A DNA stretch of 64,000 bases from Prochlorococcus sp. AG-347-J21. GTDB taxonomy: Bacteria; Cyanobacteriota; Cyanobacteriia; PCC-6307; Cyanobiaceae. The notes below the pieces were generated by a model. That model did not search any database. It was not told the origin of the DNA and saw nothing but the letters and a program-made list of their open reading frames with translations. Made by a program: the position numbers and the translations under genes. This document shows positions 48,016 to 57,470 of this stretch, piece after piece; the first letter of the stretch is position 1, and each line of letters starts with the position of its first letter. The stretch lies in contig QCBX01000001.1 of NCBI GenBank assembly GCA_003281455.1, forward strand, positions 124,001-188,000, in the 5' to 3' direction.

Positions 48016-49554
48016 TTGAAAATACTTATTAAAGGATTTAAAAAAACATTAACCGAATTAAATTTTTTTTATTTTACTTCGTTTATTGTCGCACTTTTTG
48101 TAATCATTCCAATTTCCAATTTTCTTCTTGAAGGAGTCCAATATGTTGTAAGTGGGAATTTTTCATTAGGCATTGCTGGGGGAGAAGAGGTCTTAGAAAC
48201 TTTAAAAGTTTTAGTACTAACAAGTTTTTTTGGAGGTGGATTAGGAACCTTAAATGGATGGTTACTTTCAAATTGTGATTTTAAGTTCAGAAAAGTTCTC
48301 CGTATTTGTCAGCTCATTCCACTAGCAGCCCCAGCATATCTAATAACAGCTGTTTTGCAGGATTTAGGAAGTATTTTTGGGTATCAAGTAACCGGTTTAT
48401 GGTGGGGGGTATTAATACTTTCAATTTCTACTTATCCATACGTATTCATTCTTGCTAACGAAAGTTTTAATAAATTTGGACTTAATCAAATCAATGCTAG
48501 TAGAGGATTAGGAGTTGGGCCGTGGAGGAGCTTCTTTAAAATCGCTTTTCCAATGGCGTTACCAGCACTAATAACAGGAATAAGTTTAATGTGTATGGAA
48601 GTAATGAATGAGTTAGGTACATTTGCATTATTAAATATTCCAAGTATTTCTACAGGTATAGCCGAAAATTGGATAATTGAAGGTAATCCAAAAAGTGCTA
48701 TTGGACTATCCTTGGTAGCTTTATTAATAATTTTCACTTTAATTATTTTTGAAAAATTCTCTAGAAGAAAATCAAAGAGGTGGAGTGAAAATCCTGCATC
48801 AAAAGATTCACAAGGGTGGGAATTAAAAAAAACAAGAGCCCTTTTAGCAATATTAATATCTTTATTTCCTCCAATATTCTCTTTTGGAATTCCATGTTTT
48901 TGGGTTCTGCTCAATATCGATCAAATTCAAAAAGGATTATCTGTAGAATTACTTACCCTATCATTCAGGACTATAAGTCTAGGATTTTTTACTGCATTAA
49001 TAACGATGTTTTTCTCCTTAATAATTTCCTTAGCAAGACGTCCAAATAAAAGCTTATTACTAAGACTAATAACAAATCTTGCTGGAATAGGTTATGCAAT
49101 TCCAGGCACTGTATTAGCTTTATCTTTAATAAGCATTTCTTCTCCAAGATTAAATTTCATTGCTATTTGCTTACTAATTTGGGGTTATCTTGTTCGATTT
49201 CTAACTATTTCTAAGGGTTCTATTGATTCAAGTCTTGAGAGGATTTCTCCTGGTCTAGATGAAGCTGCACTTGGACTAGGAGAGAATTGGCCGGGAATCA
49301 TCAAAAAAATTCATCTACCTCTTCTTCAGGGTCCAATATTCGTAGGATCACTTTTAGTTTTTGTAGACACAATAAAAGAATTACCAATTACCTTTATTTT
49401 GAGACCATTTGATTTTGATACATTATCTGTGAGGATATATCAATATGCTGGAGATGAAAGAATGGTAGAGGCAATATTACCAGCTATTATTATCATGACT
49501 CTAGGCCTTATTGCTTCAATTACATTGATACCAAGTTTAGAGAAAAAAAACTAA
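48016..49554 (+). CDS. ABC-transporter permease, iron(III) type (FutB-like)
   Basis: 512-aa membrane permease with about 12 helices in two homologous halves. Each half has an EAA-type loop: ASRGLGVGPWRSFFKIAFPMALPAL (split here around residues 166-190) and AALGLGENWPGIIKKI (about 411-426). Such fused permeases belong to the Fe3+/thiamine/sulfate-type importers (FbpB, FutB). No periplasmic binding protein or ATPase is adjacent. TTG start at 48016, 29 bases after the metal GTPase. Confidence 0.85.
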   Translation: MKILIKGFKKTLTELNFFYFTSFIVALFVIIPISNFLLEGVQYVVSGNFSLGIAGGEEVLETLKVLVLTSFFGGGLGTLNGWLLSNCDFKFRKVLRICQLIPLAAPAYLITAVLQDLGSIFGYQVTGLWWGVLILSISTYPYVFILANESFNKFGLNQINASRGLGVGPWRSFFKIAFPMALPALITGISLMCMEVMNELGTFALLNIPSISTGIAENWIIEGNPKSAIGLSLVALLIIFTLIIFEKFSRRKSKRWSENPASKDSQGWELKKTRALLAILISLFPPIFSFGIPCFWVLLNIDQIQKGLSVELLTLSFRTISLGFFTALITMFFSLIISLARRPNKSLLLRLITNLAGIGYAIPGTVLALSLISISSPRLNFIAICLLIWGYLVRFLTISKGSIDSSLERISPGLDEAALGLGENWPGIIKKIHLPLLQGPIFVGSLLVFVDTIKELPITFILRPFDFDTLSVRIYQYAGDERMVEAILPAIIIMTLGLIASITLIPSLEKKN

Positions 49555-50507
49555 ATTCTTTTATAAAGTTTTCTTATTAAGAAAGGGAAGCTTAACAACA
49601 AATCTGCCGAGGTAGATATAACCCTAAAATAAACTAAACTAATAATAATTATATTTTGTGGAATACTTTTGCCTACAAATAAAAGTAGGCAAGCCTCAAA
49701 AACTCCAACTCCTCCTGGAGCTGCTGGGACTACCAAGCCTAAAGACCAAGACAAAGAAAAGATTACCAATAAAAATATAACGTTTAGAGTATTACTCGCA
49801 TAAAAAGTATTTAAGCAAATATAAAACCCAACAAATTTAGATAAAACAAATCCAATTTCAAGAAATAAAGCTCTAGTAGGGAAAAATGAAATTATATTTA
49901 TTCTCTCTTCAAATTGATCCTTTGAATTTGGAAGTCTCAAGACATCAAATACTTTTCCCTTAAGAGACCCTAGTCTTTTTAAAATCAGAAAAATAAATTT
50001 CCTATTTAGGAATACCAAAGGAACAATTAAAAAAATATAAATTGGTGAAAAAATCAATCCCATCGATGCCAAGAGAAAAGATCCACTCAACATAAAATAA
50101 GGTTCTATAAGTGTCGAATACAAAGCAATTTTAGGATTACTTATTTTTTTTATAAAATCAAATCTTTCTACAAAATGCCAAACCCCTCCTGGAACGTATT
50201 TAAGAATATTGGTTAAAACATAAAAAGATATTAGATTATTACTTTTAAATTCTTTCCCGAACCATCTAACAATATATTTCCATGCATAAGCGTTCAAGTA
50301 AATACTTAAAATACAAAATAAAAATGATAAAAATAGATTAATTCCATTTCTTTCTAAATTGACATCAAAAGAAATTTGGTCAATATTTTTAAAAAAATAG
50401 ATACAAAAATAGGACAAGCTTGTAATAAAAAAAATACTCTTCAAACAAGCAAAATTAATTTTTTTAAGGAATTTAGGATATATTTGATTACTTGAGTTAA
50501 ATCTCAT
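49551..50507 (-). CDS. UPF0104/LPG-synthase-like polytopic membrane protein
   Basis: 318 aa with eight to nine hydrophobic helices. The motif VVPAAPGGVGVFEACL (about residues 262-277) and KYVPGGVWHF are characteristic of the family related to the membrane part of MprF/AglD, thought to flip or transfer lipids. ATG at 50507 overlaps the stop of larC (ATGA), so the two are coupled. Its end overlaps the convergent permease gene by four bases. Confidence 0.8.
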   Translation of the reverse strand: MRFNSSNQIYPKFLKKINFACLKSIFFITSLSYFCIYFFKNIDQISFDVNLERNGINLFLSFLFCILSIYLNAYAWKYIVRWFGKEFKSNNLISFYVLTNILKYVPGGVWHFVERFDFIKKISNPKIALYSTLIEPYFMLSGSFLLASMGLIFSPIYIFLIVPLVFLNRKFIFLILKRLGSLKGKVFDVLRLPNSKDQFEERINIISFFPTRALFLEIGFVLSKFVGFYICLNTFYASNTLNVIFLLVIFSLSWSLGLVVPAAPGGVGVFEACLLLFVGKSIPQNIIIISLVYFRVISTSADLLLSFPFLIRKLYKRI

Positions 50508-51736
50508 TTCCAATTTTCAAATGCTTTAAATTTTTGGCTTGATTCTTTTATTATTTTTCTTATTTCGTACGTTGATATTTTATGCCTTAGTTGTAATCTC
50601 AAAACCTCATCATTTTCTGGTTTCATAATTATTGATCCATCTGGTTTCAAAGTTTGTTTAACTTTTATATTTCCAAAAGTCGTTGAACATTCTCCTCTGC
50701 GTCTAAGTAATATCCACCTAGATTGGGTCCTTTCACGAACCCCAATAGTGTTGGAATAATCAAACCATAATCTCCTAAAAAACTCTTTTTTCTCTATGGG
50801 CAAGATTACTTGAATAGAAAATCCAATTCTATTTTTTTTCATATTGATAGGTTGATAGGAAACGTCGTAAGCTCCCTCAATTCTCAGTTTCTCCACAAAA
50901 TTAGATATATCTTCAGGTGTTTGATCATCAATCCATGCTTCTTGAATAGATATCTCTTCACACTTTGGACTAATTTGTTCATTATCTTTAATAGAAAAAT
51001 CCTCAAATGAAGTAATTTTATAAACTCTTACCAAATTAGGGAATGTAAATTTTAGATTACCAATACCGACTCCATAAGAGTTGATAGAATATTTTAAAGG
51101 AGGTTCAAGATAGTCGACTAAATTAGCAAGTAACGCAATGCCAGTTGGTGTTGAGAGTTCCCCATCTATTGAGTTAAAGCTTTTCAAAACCTTGATATTT
51201 TTTTGTCTTATTAGCTCTATTACAGCAGGAGGTGGTACAGATAATGTTCCATGTTCAGTTTGCACAAAACCTTTCCCCAACATTGGTTCATTACAAAAAA
51301 CCCTCTTTGGATTTAAGAAATTCAATGCAGCACATACTCCAATTATATCAACCAATGAATCTATAGCTCCAATTTCATGAAAATGAACTTCATCAGATTT
51401 AATGCCATGAACTTTTCCTTCGGCAATTGCTAAAGATTCAAATACTTCATAAATTATTTTTTTTAATTTATCTTCTAAGTGCCCATTTGAAATAAGTGCT
51501 TTAATATCTCTCCAAGTTCTTTTAATAGGACTACAGTCAATATTCTCAACCTTTACCTTGATGCCTCGGATTGAACAACTTTTTGATTCCTTAAAGTCTA
51601 GTTGATATAGATCCTTTAATCCAAGATCAATAAGTGGCTGTTCAATAACTTTTTTAGGCACCCCTAAATCATAAAAAGCTCCTAACAACATATCTCCAGA
51701 AATACCAGGAGAACATTCAATTAAAATATCTTCCAT
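50504..51736 (-). CDS. larC: LarC-type nickel-pincer cofactor protein (DUF111)
   Basis: 410 aa. The N-terminus DILIECSPGISGDMLLGAF and the FHEIGAIDSLVDIIG and TPTGIALL motifs are diagnostic of the LarC family, which inserts nickel into the lactate-racemase pincer cofactor. In Lactobacillus the protein is made by a programmed frameshift, whereas here the two halves form one open frame. No larA, larB or larE is seen nearby, so the client enzyme is unclear. ATG at 51736; its stop overlaps the start of the membrane protein gene. Confidence 0.88.
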   Translation of the reverse strand: MEDILIECSPGISGDMLLGAFYDLGVPKKVIEQPLIDLGLKDLYQLDFKESKSCSIRGIKVKVENIDCSPIKRTWRDIKALISNGHLEDKLKKIIYEVFESLAIAEGKVHGIKSDEVHFHEIGAIDSLVDIIGVCAALNFLNPKRVFCNEPMLGKGFVQTEHGTLSVPPPAVIELIRQKNIKVLKSFNSIDGELSTPTGIALLANLVDYLEPPLKYSINSYGVGIGNLKFTFPNLVRVYKITSFEDFSIKDNEQISPKCEEISIQEAWIDDQTPEDISNFVEKLRIEGAYDVSYQPINMKKNRIGFSIQVILPIEKKEFFRRLWFDYSNTIGVRERTQSRWILLRRRGECSTTFGNIKVKQTLKPDGSIIMKPENDEVLRLQLRHKISTYEIRKIIKESSQKFKAFENWK

Positions 51737-51788
51737 AAATCTAAGATTCTTTGTTTAGTAAAATTGTGATGAAAATCAGACTCTCATT

Positions 51789-52388
51789 CTAGTTATCTCT
51801 AGAAATATCTTTTTCAATAACTTCATACCTTATTAATTTCAAAGTATTGCCATCACGGTTGATATCTAGACTTACAAAACTATTTATAAATTCAATAGGA
51901 ATTTCCCCTTTTATGACTAATTTAAAGCTTTTATTTTTAAAATTCTTTATCTTTGAGACAGAACAAATTCTAATAACAATTTCTTTTTTTTTAGCATTGA
52001 CAAAAACTAATTCTCCTCTTACTGAAAAATAGTTATCTTTTAAATCTAATTCTTCCAATAATTTAGAGAAGTTTGCTTTTGAACAATCATTTGAGAAATC
52101 ATTCAGTTGATAAGGATCCCAGATACCTACAACCTGTAAATGCAAGTTTTGAGTGTTTTTATTCTTTGGATAAACAACCCAATAATAATTTTTCTTTAAA
52201 TCGATATGCTTTTTTAAAAGTGATAATGCTTTACCTAATACTACTGTTTCAATTTTTTCGCCTTTATCATCGATTAAAGAGCCTCTATTTAAATGCTTAC
52301 TATCAATGGGTGTAAATTTACCACAAATAATACCTATTGCTCTGTACTGCAATTGGTTAGTAACTTTTGGGATAGGGTTTTTTAACAT
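51789..52388 (-). CDS. Conserved protein of unknown function
   Basis: 199 aa without a motif I can name. It is probably soluble, rich in beta strands with AIGIICGKF, NYYWVVYP and GIWDPYQL segments that look like a conserved cyanobacterial family. ATG at 52388 is preferred to a TTG seven codons upstream. It lies 52 bases upstream of larC and 39 bases below the next gene, all on the same strand. Confidence 0.65.
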   Translation of the reverse strand: MLKNPIPKVTNQLQYRAIGIICGKFTPIDSKHLNRGSLIDDKGEKIETVVLGKALSLLKKHIDLKKNYYWVVYPKNKNTQNLHLQVVGIWDPYQLNDFSNDCSKANFSKLLEELDLKDNYFSVRGELVFVNAKKKEIVIRICSVSKIKNFKNKSFKLVIKGEIPIEFINSFVSLDINRDGNTLKLIRYEVIEKDISRDN

Positions 52389-52427
52389 ATTAAAAATTTG
52401 AAATGACAATTTATCGCATTAAATTTC

Positions 52428-52712
52428 TTAATTTTCCTCCAAAGTATTAAAAGACTTTAATGCATCGTCAATAGCATCAGAAGGATTAGTCGCGTCATTC
52501 ATACTATTTTGTCTCCTAATCATTTCCACAATTTCTAATGGATTGGTTGGAAGAACTGCACTATCCTCTTCTGTTTTAGTTGAAGTATCGATATCTAATT
52601 CTTCAAATAAATATTCAGCATTTAGTATAGTTCCTTTTAAGGAAATTATGGAAATACAGGAAATTATTAAAGGTATTGAGTTAAGTAGACCCTTCAAAAA
52701 ACATTTTTTCAT
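52428..52712 (-). CDS. Small exported or membrane-anchored hypothetical protein
   Basis: 94 aa from ATG at 52712. A basic start and hydrophobic stretch to about residue 28 resemble a signal peptide, followed by an acidic, Asp/Ser/Thr/Asn-rich tail (SDAIDDAL near the end). No known family. It is divergent from xth. Alternative TTG at 52727 adds five residues. Confidence 0.55.
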   Translation of the reverse strand: MKKCFLKGLLNSIPLIISCISIISLKGTILNAEYLFEELDIDTSTKTEEDSAVLPTNPLEIVEMIRRQNSMNDATNPSDAIDDALKSFNTLEEN

Positions 52713-52783
52713 TTTATTTAATTTCAAAATTCTTTAACGCCAAAATTTTTTGCTAACTTAATTTTACATAAATTGGTAGAAAA

Positions 52784-53629
52784 TTGTTAATAGCAACTTG
52801 GAATGTTAACTCAATAAGAACCAGACTTTCACAAATATTAGATTGGATTAATCAAGTCAATCCAGACATTCTATGTTTGCAAGAAACAAAAGTGATGGAC
52901 AATATTTTCCCAGTTGAACCTTTTGAAAATTTAGGGTACTCAGTGGAGATATACGGACAAAAATCCTACAATGGTGTTGCTATTATTTCAAAAATAAAAC
53001 CAGAAAATGTCAGAAAAGGATTCTACAGTAGTACCGACTCTGATCAAAATATCGAGGTATTCCTAGATCAGAAAAGATTAATTTCTGCTGACATTAGTGG
53101 TATTAAAATTATAAATGTCTATGTGCCAAATGGATCAGAATTAGGATCTAATAAATTTGAATACAAAATAAATTGGCTGAATTGTTTAGCTTCATTTTTG
53201 GATGAACAAGAAAAAAAAGGAGAATTAATATGTTTGTTGGGTGACTTTAATATTGCTCCATCAAACTTAGATATTCATGATCCAAAGAAATATAAAGGAG
53301 GAATAATGGCATCAGAGGTAGAAAGGAATGCACTAAACAATGTTCTGAAAGGAAGATTAATAGACTCTTTCAGAATTTTTGAAAAAAACAGTGGTCATTG
53401 GTCTTGGTGGGATTACCGTAATAACGCATTTGAATTAAATAAAGGATGGAGAATAGACCATATCTACATCAGTAAAGAATTAACATCAAAACTTAAAAGC
53501 TGTGTTATAGACAGCTTGCCAAGGGAGAATTTACGCCCGAGTGATCATACCCCAGTAATGATTAATCTTGAATTGAACAATATAAATGTGGATTCTTTTG
53601 AGGATGAGGATAATTTTTACGAAATATAA
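52784..53629 (+). CDS. xth: Exodeoxyribonuclease III (AP endonuclease)
   Basis: Removes 3' blocks and cleaves abasic sites in base-excision repair. 281 aa: ATWNVNSIRTR at the N-terminus, LCLQETKV with the metal-binding Glu, the GDFNIAP motif, and RIDHIYIS with SDHTPV (catalytic Asp-His) are all found. The start is TTG at 52784 and leaves the first beta strand at the N-terminus; no ATG upstream is in frame. Divergent from the small hypothetical gene. Confidence 0.95.
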   Translation: MLIATWNVNSIRTRLSQILDWINQVNPDILCLQETKVMDNIFPVEPFENLGYSVEIYGQKSYNGVAIISKIKPENVRKGFYSSTDSDQNIEVFLDQKRLISADISGIKIINVYVPNGSELGSNKFEYKINWLNCLASFLDEQEKKGELICLLGDFNIAPSNLDIHDPKKYKGGIMASEVERNALNNVLKGRLIDSFRIFEKNSGHWSWWDYRNNAFELNKGWRIDHIYISKELTSKLKSCVIDSLPRENLRPSDHTPVMINLELNNINVDSFEDEDNFYEI

Positions 53630-53856
53630 ATAAAATATTTTGGAATTCTGTGATAGCTGAAAACGCTTATAAATAAAGAGATATCTAGGATAACAACTAA
53701 TTTGTCCTGTGTTTTCTAAAAAATTAACAATTTACAATTAAACTATCGCACTAAAAATATCATAATGTAGAATTTCAATTTGAATTGACAAAATTTTTAC
53801 TTATTTCTAACTTAGAACATGACTAAATTTTTCTCAAAGCTTTATTTATTTAAATC

Positions 53857-55158
53857 GTGACTGACATATTAAATTGCACCAAATCAGAAGAAGTTTTCTA
53901 TGCTGCTCAAGATTTAATGCCAGGTGGAGTTAGTTCCCCAGTGAGAGCTTTCAAATCTGTAGGAGGAAAGCCGATTGTTTTCGATAGGGTTAAAGGCCCA
54001 TTTGCTTGGGATATTGATGGCAATAGATATATTGACTATATAGGTAGTTGGGGACCTGCCATATGTGGACATGCCCACCCTGAAGTTACAACGGCATTAC
54101 AAGAAGCAATAGATAAAGGTACTAGCTTTGGGGCTCCATGCGTATTAGAGAACAAGCTTGCAGAGATGGTTATAGAAGCTGTCCCGTCTGTAGAGATGGT
54201 TAGATTTGTTAATAGTGGAACTGAAGCTTGCATGGCTGTTTTAAGGCTTATGAGAGCATTCACCGGAAGAGATAAAGTTATTAAATTTGAGGGTTGCTAT
54301 CACGGTCATGCTGATATGTTTTTAGTGAAAGCAGGTTCTGGTGTAGCCACTTTAGGATTACCAGATTCACCAGGGGTCCCAAGAACAACAACTGCTAACA
54401 CACTGACTGCGCCTTACAATGATCTTGAAGCAGTCAAAAAATTATTTTCCGAAAATCCTGATGCCATTTCTGGGGTAATCCTTGAACCTATTGTAGGTAA
54501 TGCTGGATTTATTACTCCTGAGCCAGGATTCTTAGAAGGATTAAGAGAATTAACCACTGAGAACGGATCTCTATTGGTTTTTGATGAAGTCATGACTGGG
54601 TTCAGAATCAGTTATGGAGGTGCGCAAGAAAAATTTGGGGTTACTCCTGATTTAACTACCCTCGGGAAAGTTATTGGTGGAGGACTACCTGTTGGAGCGT
54701 ATGGAGGGAAAAAAGAAATAATGTCAATGGTAGCTCCTGCCGGCCCGGTTTACCAGGCAGGTACCTTGAGCGGAAACCCACTGGCAATGACTGCTGGTAT
54801 AAAAACTCTTGAACTGCTCAAGCAAGAAGGTACTTATGAGAAACTAGATTCAATAACATCCAGATTAATTGATGGCATAATGCAGTCTGCTGAAAATAAT
54901 GGTATCGCTATAAACGGAGGACATGTAAGTGCAATGTTTGGATTTTTCTTATGTGATGGGCCAGTAAGAAACTTTAGTGAGGCAAAAACGAATGATTCTG
55001 AACTCTTTGGCAAATTACATAGGGAGATGCTTCATAATGGAATTTACTTGGCACCAAGTCCTTTTGAGGCTGGCTTCACTTCTCTCGCTCATAGTGAAGA
55101 AGAAATAGATAAAACTATCGAGGCATTTGATAAATCATTTAATGCTATAAAAAATTAG
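53857..55158 (+). CDS. hemL: Glutamate-1-semialdehyde 2,1-aminomutase
   Basis: PLP enzyme making 5-aminolaevulinate, the precursor of all tetrapyrroles. 433 aa with VNSGTEACM, the HGHADMF segment, [10 protein letters not shown] and [17 protein letters not shown] holding the PLP Lys. GTG start at 53857; the first residues [12 protein letters not shown] fit the usual N-terminus. A 227-base gap precedes it with no feature I can identify apart from AT-rich sequence. Confidence 0.97.
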   Translation: MTDILNCTKSEEVFYAAQDLMPGGVSSPVRAFKSVGGKPIVFDRVKGPFAWDIDGNRYIDYIGSWGPAICGHAHPEVTTALQEAIDKGTSFGAPCVLENKLAEMVIEAVPSVEMVRFVNSGTEACMAVLRLMRAFTGRDKVIKFEGCYHGHADMFLVKAGSGVATLGLPDSPGVPRTTTANTLTAPYNDLEAVKKLFSENPDAISGVILEPIVGNAGFITPEPGFLEGLRELTTENGSLLVFDEVMTGFRISYGGAQEKFGVTPDLTTLGKVIGGGLPVGAYGGKKEIMSMVAPAGPVYQAGTLSGNPLAMTAGIKTLELLKQEGTYEKLDSITSRLIDGIMQSAENNGIAINGGHVSAMFGFFLCDGPVRNFSEAKTNDSELFGKLHREMLHNGIYLAPSPFEAGFTSLAHSEEEIDKTIEAFDKSFNAIKN

Positions 55159-55219
55159 TAGACCATTACCTAATTTCTGAAAGCCAGAAGGTATTTAATA
55201 TTAAATAAATTCCAAATAA

Positions 55220-56023
55220 TTATTTTCTGCCACCAACAATGACTGGCGGTGTACCCCCTTCAGAACCTGGCAAGCCTGGAACTACTTGTGTACTACCATC
55301 CCATTTGTCTAGAAACAATTTAAAAAGTACTTGATCATCAAGACTTCTATTTAATGTTTCGTATCTTAGTGCTTCTTGTTCTGCTATTTCAACTTCTGTT
55401 TTTGCTCTTAGTAGTTGTTGTCCAGCTATTTGCTTTTGTTCGATAGCTGCTCTATATTCTTCAGCGATCTCTAAACCAGTCAAATCAAGACTTTTAACAT
55501 CAACATAGTCGAATGAATTTAGTTCTTGGGCAACAGTATCTCCAACTTTTTCAGAAATGACCGCGAATTCAGTAGCTATTGTTTCTAGTTCATACTGAGA
55601 AAAAACTGATTTAAGAGCCTTAAGTAGAGATGGCTGAACGATTTTTTGATAAACATCACTATTTCTGCTTGCAATTGTAGCGAAAATTCTTCCTGCTTCA
55701 TTTGGCTTAACAGAATACTTGACTGTGGCGGTAGCCCTGATAACCTGAAGGTCCTTTGTTAAAGTTTCAAATTTTTCAGGTTGTACTTGCGTTTTAATAT
55801 CAAACGGATAAACAGATTGAACAAATGGAAGTTTAAAGTTTAGACCAGCTCTCCTAGATGGGCCACTTACCTTCCCTAAAGTGGTGACTACTGCAACTTG
55901 TCCAGAAGGAACTACAAAGAGAGATTGGGTGAGTAGAAGAAAGCCAGTAAAAGACAATACAATTAATAAAGTGGCAGTCCCACCAGGGCCTGTTGGTGTG
56001 ACATTTTTAAAAGATGTTGACAT
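55220..56023 (-). CDS. Prohibitin/SPFH (band 7) membrane protein
   Basis: 267 aa. A single N-terminal helix (about 18-40) is followed by the band-7 domain (PSGQVAVVTTLGKVSGPS, then KYSVKPNEAGRI) and a coiled-coil-like segment (EEYRAAIEQKQIAGQQLLRA). Prohibitin homologues form large rings at membranes and, in cyanobacteria, are linked with quality control of photosystem proteins. ATG at 56023. Convergent with hemL. Confidence 0.9.
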   Translation of the reverse strand: MSTSFKNVTPTGPGGTATLLIVLSFTGFLLLTQSLFVVPSGQVAVVTTLGKVSGPSRRAGLNFKLPFVQSVYPFDIKTQVQPEKFETLTKDLQVIRATATVKYSVKPNEAGRIFATIASRNSDVYQKIVQPSLLKALKSVFSQYELETIATEFAVISEKVGDTVAQELNSFDYVDVKSLDLTGLEIAEEYRAAIEQKQIAGQQLLRAKTEVEIAEQEALRYETLNRSLDDQVLFKLFLDKWDGSTQVVPGLPGSEGGTPPVIVGGRK

Positions 56024-56144
56024 TAAATTATTACCTTTTTTTTATCATATTTAATCAATTAACTTAGTGCATTAATAAGACATTTAATTAAAATATTTTT
56101 TTAATAATTATAAAGAAAATACGAATTTTATTTTTTAAAGATAT

Positions 56145-56342
56145 TTATTTAAATTTTTGCAAAAGTTGTAAATATAGATCCTCATCTATCTCCCTTATGT
56201 CATATTCAGAGGGCAATACTCCATGTTTATGTTCATGAACTGCCATCCAACAAAATTTCTCTATTTCTCCAATTGAGAAACGAGGATATTCTTTGACCTT
56301 TGTAAACAATGCTTTAATAAGTGATTCTGGATAATCAGCCAA
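56145..56342 (-). CDS. Small conserved protein of unknown function
   Basis: 65 aa, acidic, mostly helical, with the segment FCWMAVHEHKHG near the middle. No named family. TTG start at 56342. It is 27 bases below yajQ on the same strand and may be co-transcribed; the coding potential is otherwise supported only by the closed, gene-sized frame. Confidence 0.6.
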   Translation of the reverse strand: MADYPESLIKALFTKVKEYPRFSIGEIEKFCWMAVHEHKHGVLPSEYDIREIDEDLYLQLLQKFK

Positions 56343-56369
56343 ATTTTTTATGTATTATTACTCGAAATC

Positions 56370-56867
56370 TTATCTAAAATTATTAGCCTTTAGGGGAATG
56401 TTCAAAGTCTCTTCCAACTTACTAATAAGCTTAATTGCTAATTGAAGATCATTTTTGCTCTTACTCGATACTCTTAGTGTTTCGCCATTGATACTGACGT
56501 TTATTTTTTTTATTTGATCCCTAATATTTTTACTGATTTTTTTTGCTATTTCCTGTTTAATTCCTTGTTTTAATATAATTTCCTGTTTCACTTTATTACC
56601 ACTTACAATCTCAATTACACCGTAGTCGAAGATTTTTAAAGATAAACTTCTTTTTATTGCTTTTTGTCTAACTATATCATTTACAGCATTTAATGTTAGT
56701 TCACTATTAGTAGTTATAAAAATATTTTCTTTATCTAATTCAATTGCCGTATCTGTCCCTTTCAGATCGTAACGCTGAGAAATTTCTCTTCTTACTTGAT
56801 CCAGAGTGTTAACTAATTCCTGTCTGTCAAAATCAGAAACTATATCAAAGGAAAAACTATCTGCCAT
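56370..56867 (-). CDS. yajQ: YajQ-family nucleotide-binding protein
   Basis: 165 aa UPF0234 protein. SFDIVSDFDRQELVNTLDQ at the N-terminus, RYDLKGT, the GIKQEIAKKI stretch and VRVSSKSKNDLQ-like end are the family's marks. YajQ homologues bind tRNA, GTP, or in Xanthomonas cyclic di-GMP; the native role here is unknown. ATG at 56867, with a GTG one codon before it. It precedes the 65-aa gene. Confidence 0.92.
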   Translation of the reverse strand: MADSFSFDIVSDFDRQELVNTLDQVRREISQRYDLKGTDTAIELDKENIFITTNSELTLNAVNDIVRQKAIKRSLSLKIFDYGVIEIVSGNKVKQEIILKQGIKQEIAKKISKNIRDQIKKINVSINGETLRVSSKSKNDLQLAIKLISKLEETLNIPLKANNFR

Positions 56868-56932
56868 CACAAAATTTAAACGCTAAATATTTGTACCATA
56901 AATCATCTTTAAATAGTTGGGAATGGATTAAT

Positions 56933-57445
56933 TTAATCAAAAAATAACAAACTAACTACTTTTCCCATCTCTTCAGCGCATCTACAACTGTTTAGTAAGG
57001 TTTCACTATCATGAAAGGCAAAGCATATTAATTGATCACATCTAGTAATAATTTCTTGATTACAAAGACTGCTTGCTAGCGGCAAAGGTAATTCATCATT
57101 TTCACTTTTTTCAACCAAATGCATAACCCTTTCAAGTTGATCCTTTATTTCGGGTATTTGTCTATCAAGGCTTTGTGGTAATAAAACGGTCAATAATGAT
57201 GGATTAATATCTAACACAGCTCGAATAACAGCAGCATTAACTCCTTGAGATCCAGATGTAAGGATATTATGACCTTCTTCTGCTAATGACCTTGCAATCA
57301 ATTCAATCAAGTGAATATCCACAACAGGTACATGTCTACTACCCAAAAAAGCAATCCTCCTTTTTCCATTATTTTGGAGTTTTGCTAGTTCTTGGGCTAA
57401 TGTATCAACGCCTTCGGTTGCTGGTAAATCTAAAGAGCGACTCAA
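56933..57445 (-). CDS. DprA-like Rossmann-fold protein
   Basis: 170 aa related to the DprA/LOG fold: FLGSRHVP at the first strand, then ILTSGSQGVNAAVIRAVL, where DprA has its GGA-type nucleic-acid loop. The C-terminal part is truncated compared with full-length DprA. Such short proteins are conserved in cyanobacteria, and relation to competence or recombination is only an inference from the fold. TTG start at 57445, 25 bases after the BioD-like gene's stop. Confidence 0.75.
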   Translation of the reverse strand: MSRSLDLPATEGVDTLAQELAKLQNNGKRRIAFLGSRHVPVVDIHLIELIARSLAEEGHNILTSGSQGVNAAVIRAVLDINPSLLTVLLPQSLDRQIPEIKDQLERVMHLVEKSENDELPLPLASSLCNQEIITRCDQLICFAFHDSETLLNSCRCAEEMGKVVSLLFFD

Positions 57446-57470
57446 AATAAAATGGTTCCTATATTTGAAA

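Noticed and set aside
48486-48914. 142-codon frame antisense to the ABC permease
   Set aside because: Lies wholly within a well-supported membrane-protein gene; its hydrophobic content mirrors the permease codons.
53630-53856. Small RNA or riboswitch before hemL
   Set aside because: Only a weak imperfect hairpin (GGATAA with TTGTCC) is visible; nothing matches a known class.
55159-55219. Possible terminator between hemL and the prohibitin gene
   Set aside because: TTCTG-AAAGC-CAGAA forms only a five-base stem with no T tract on either strand.
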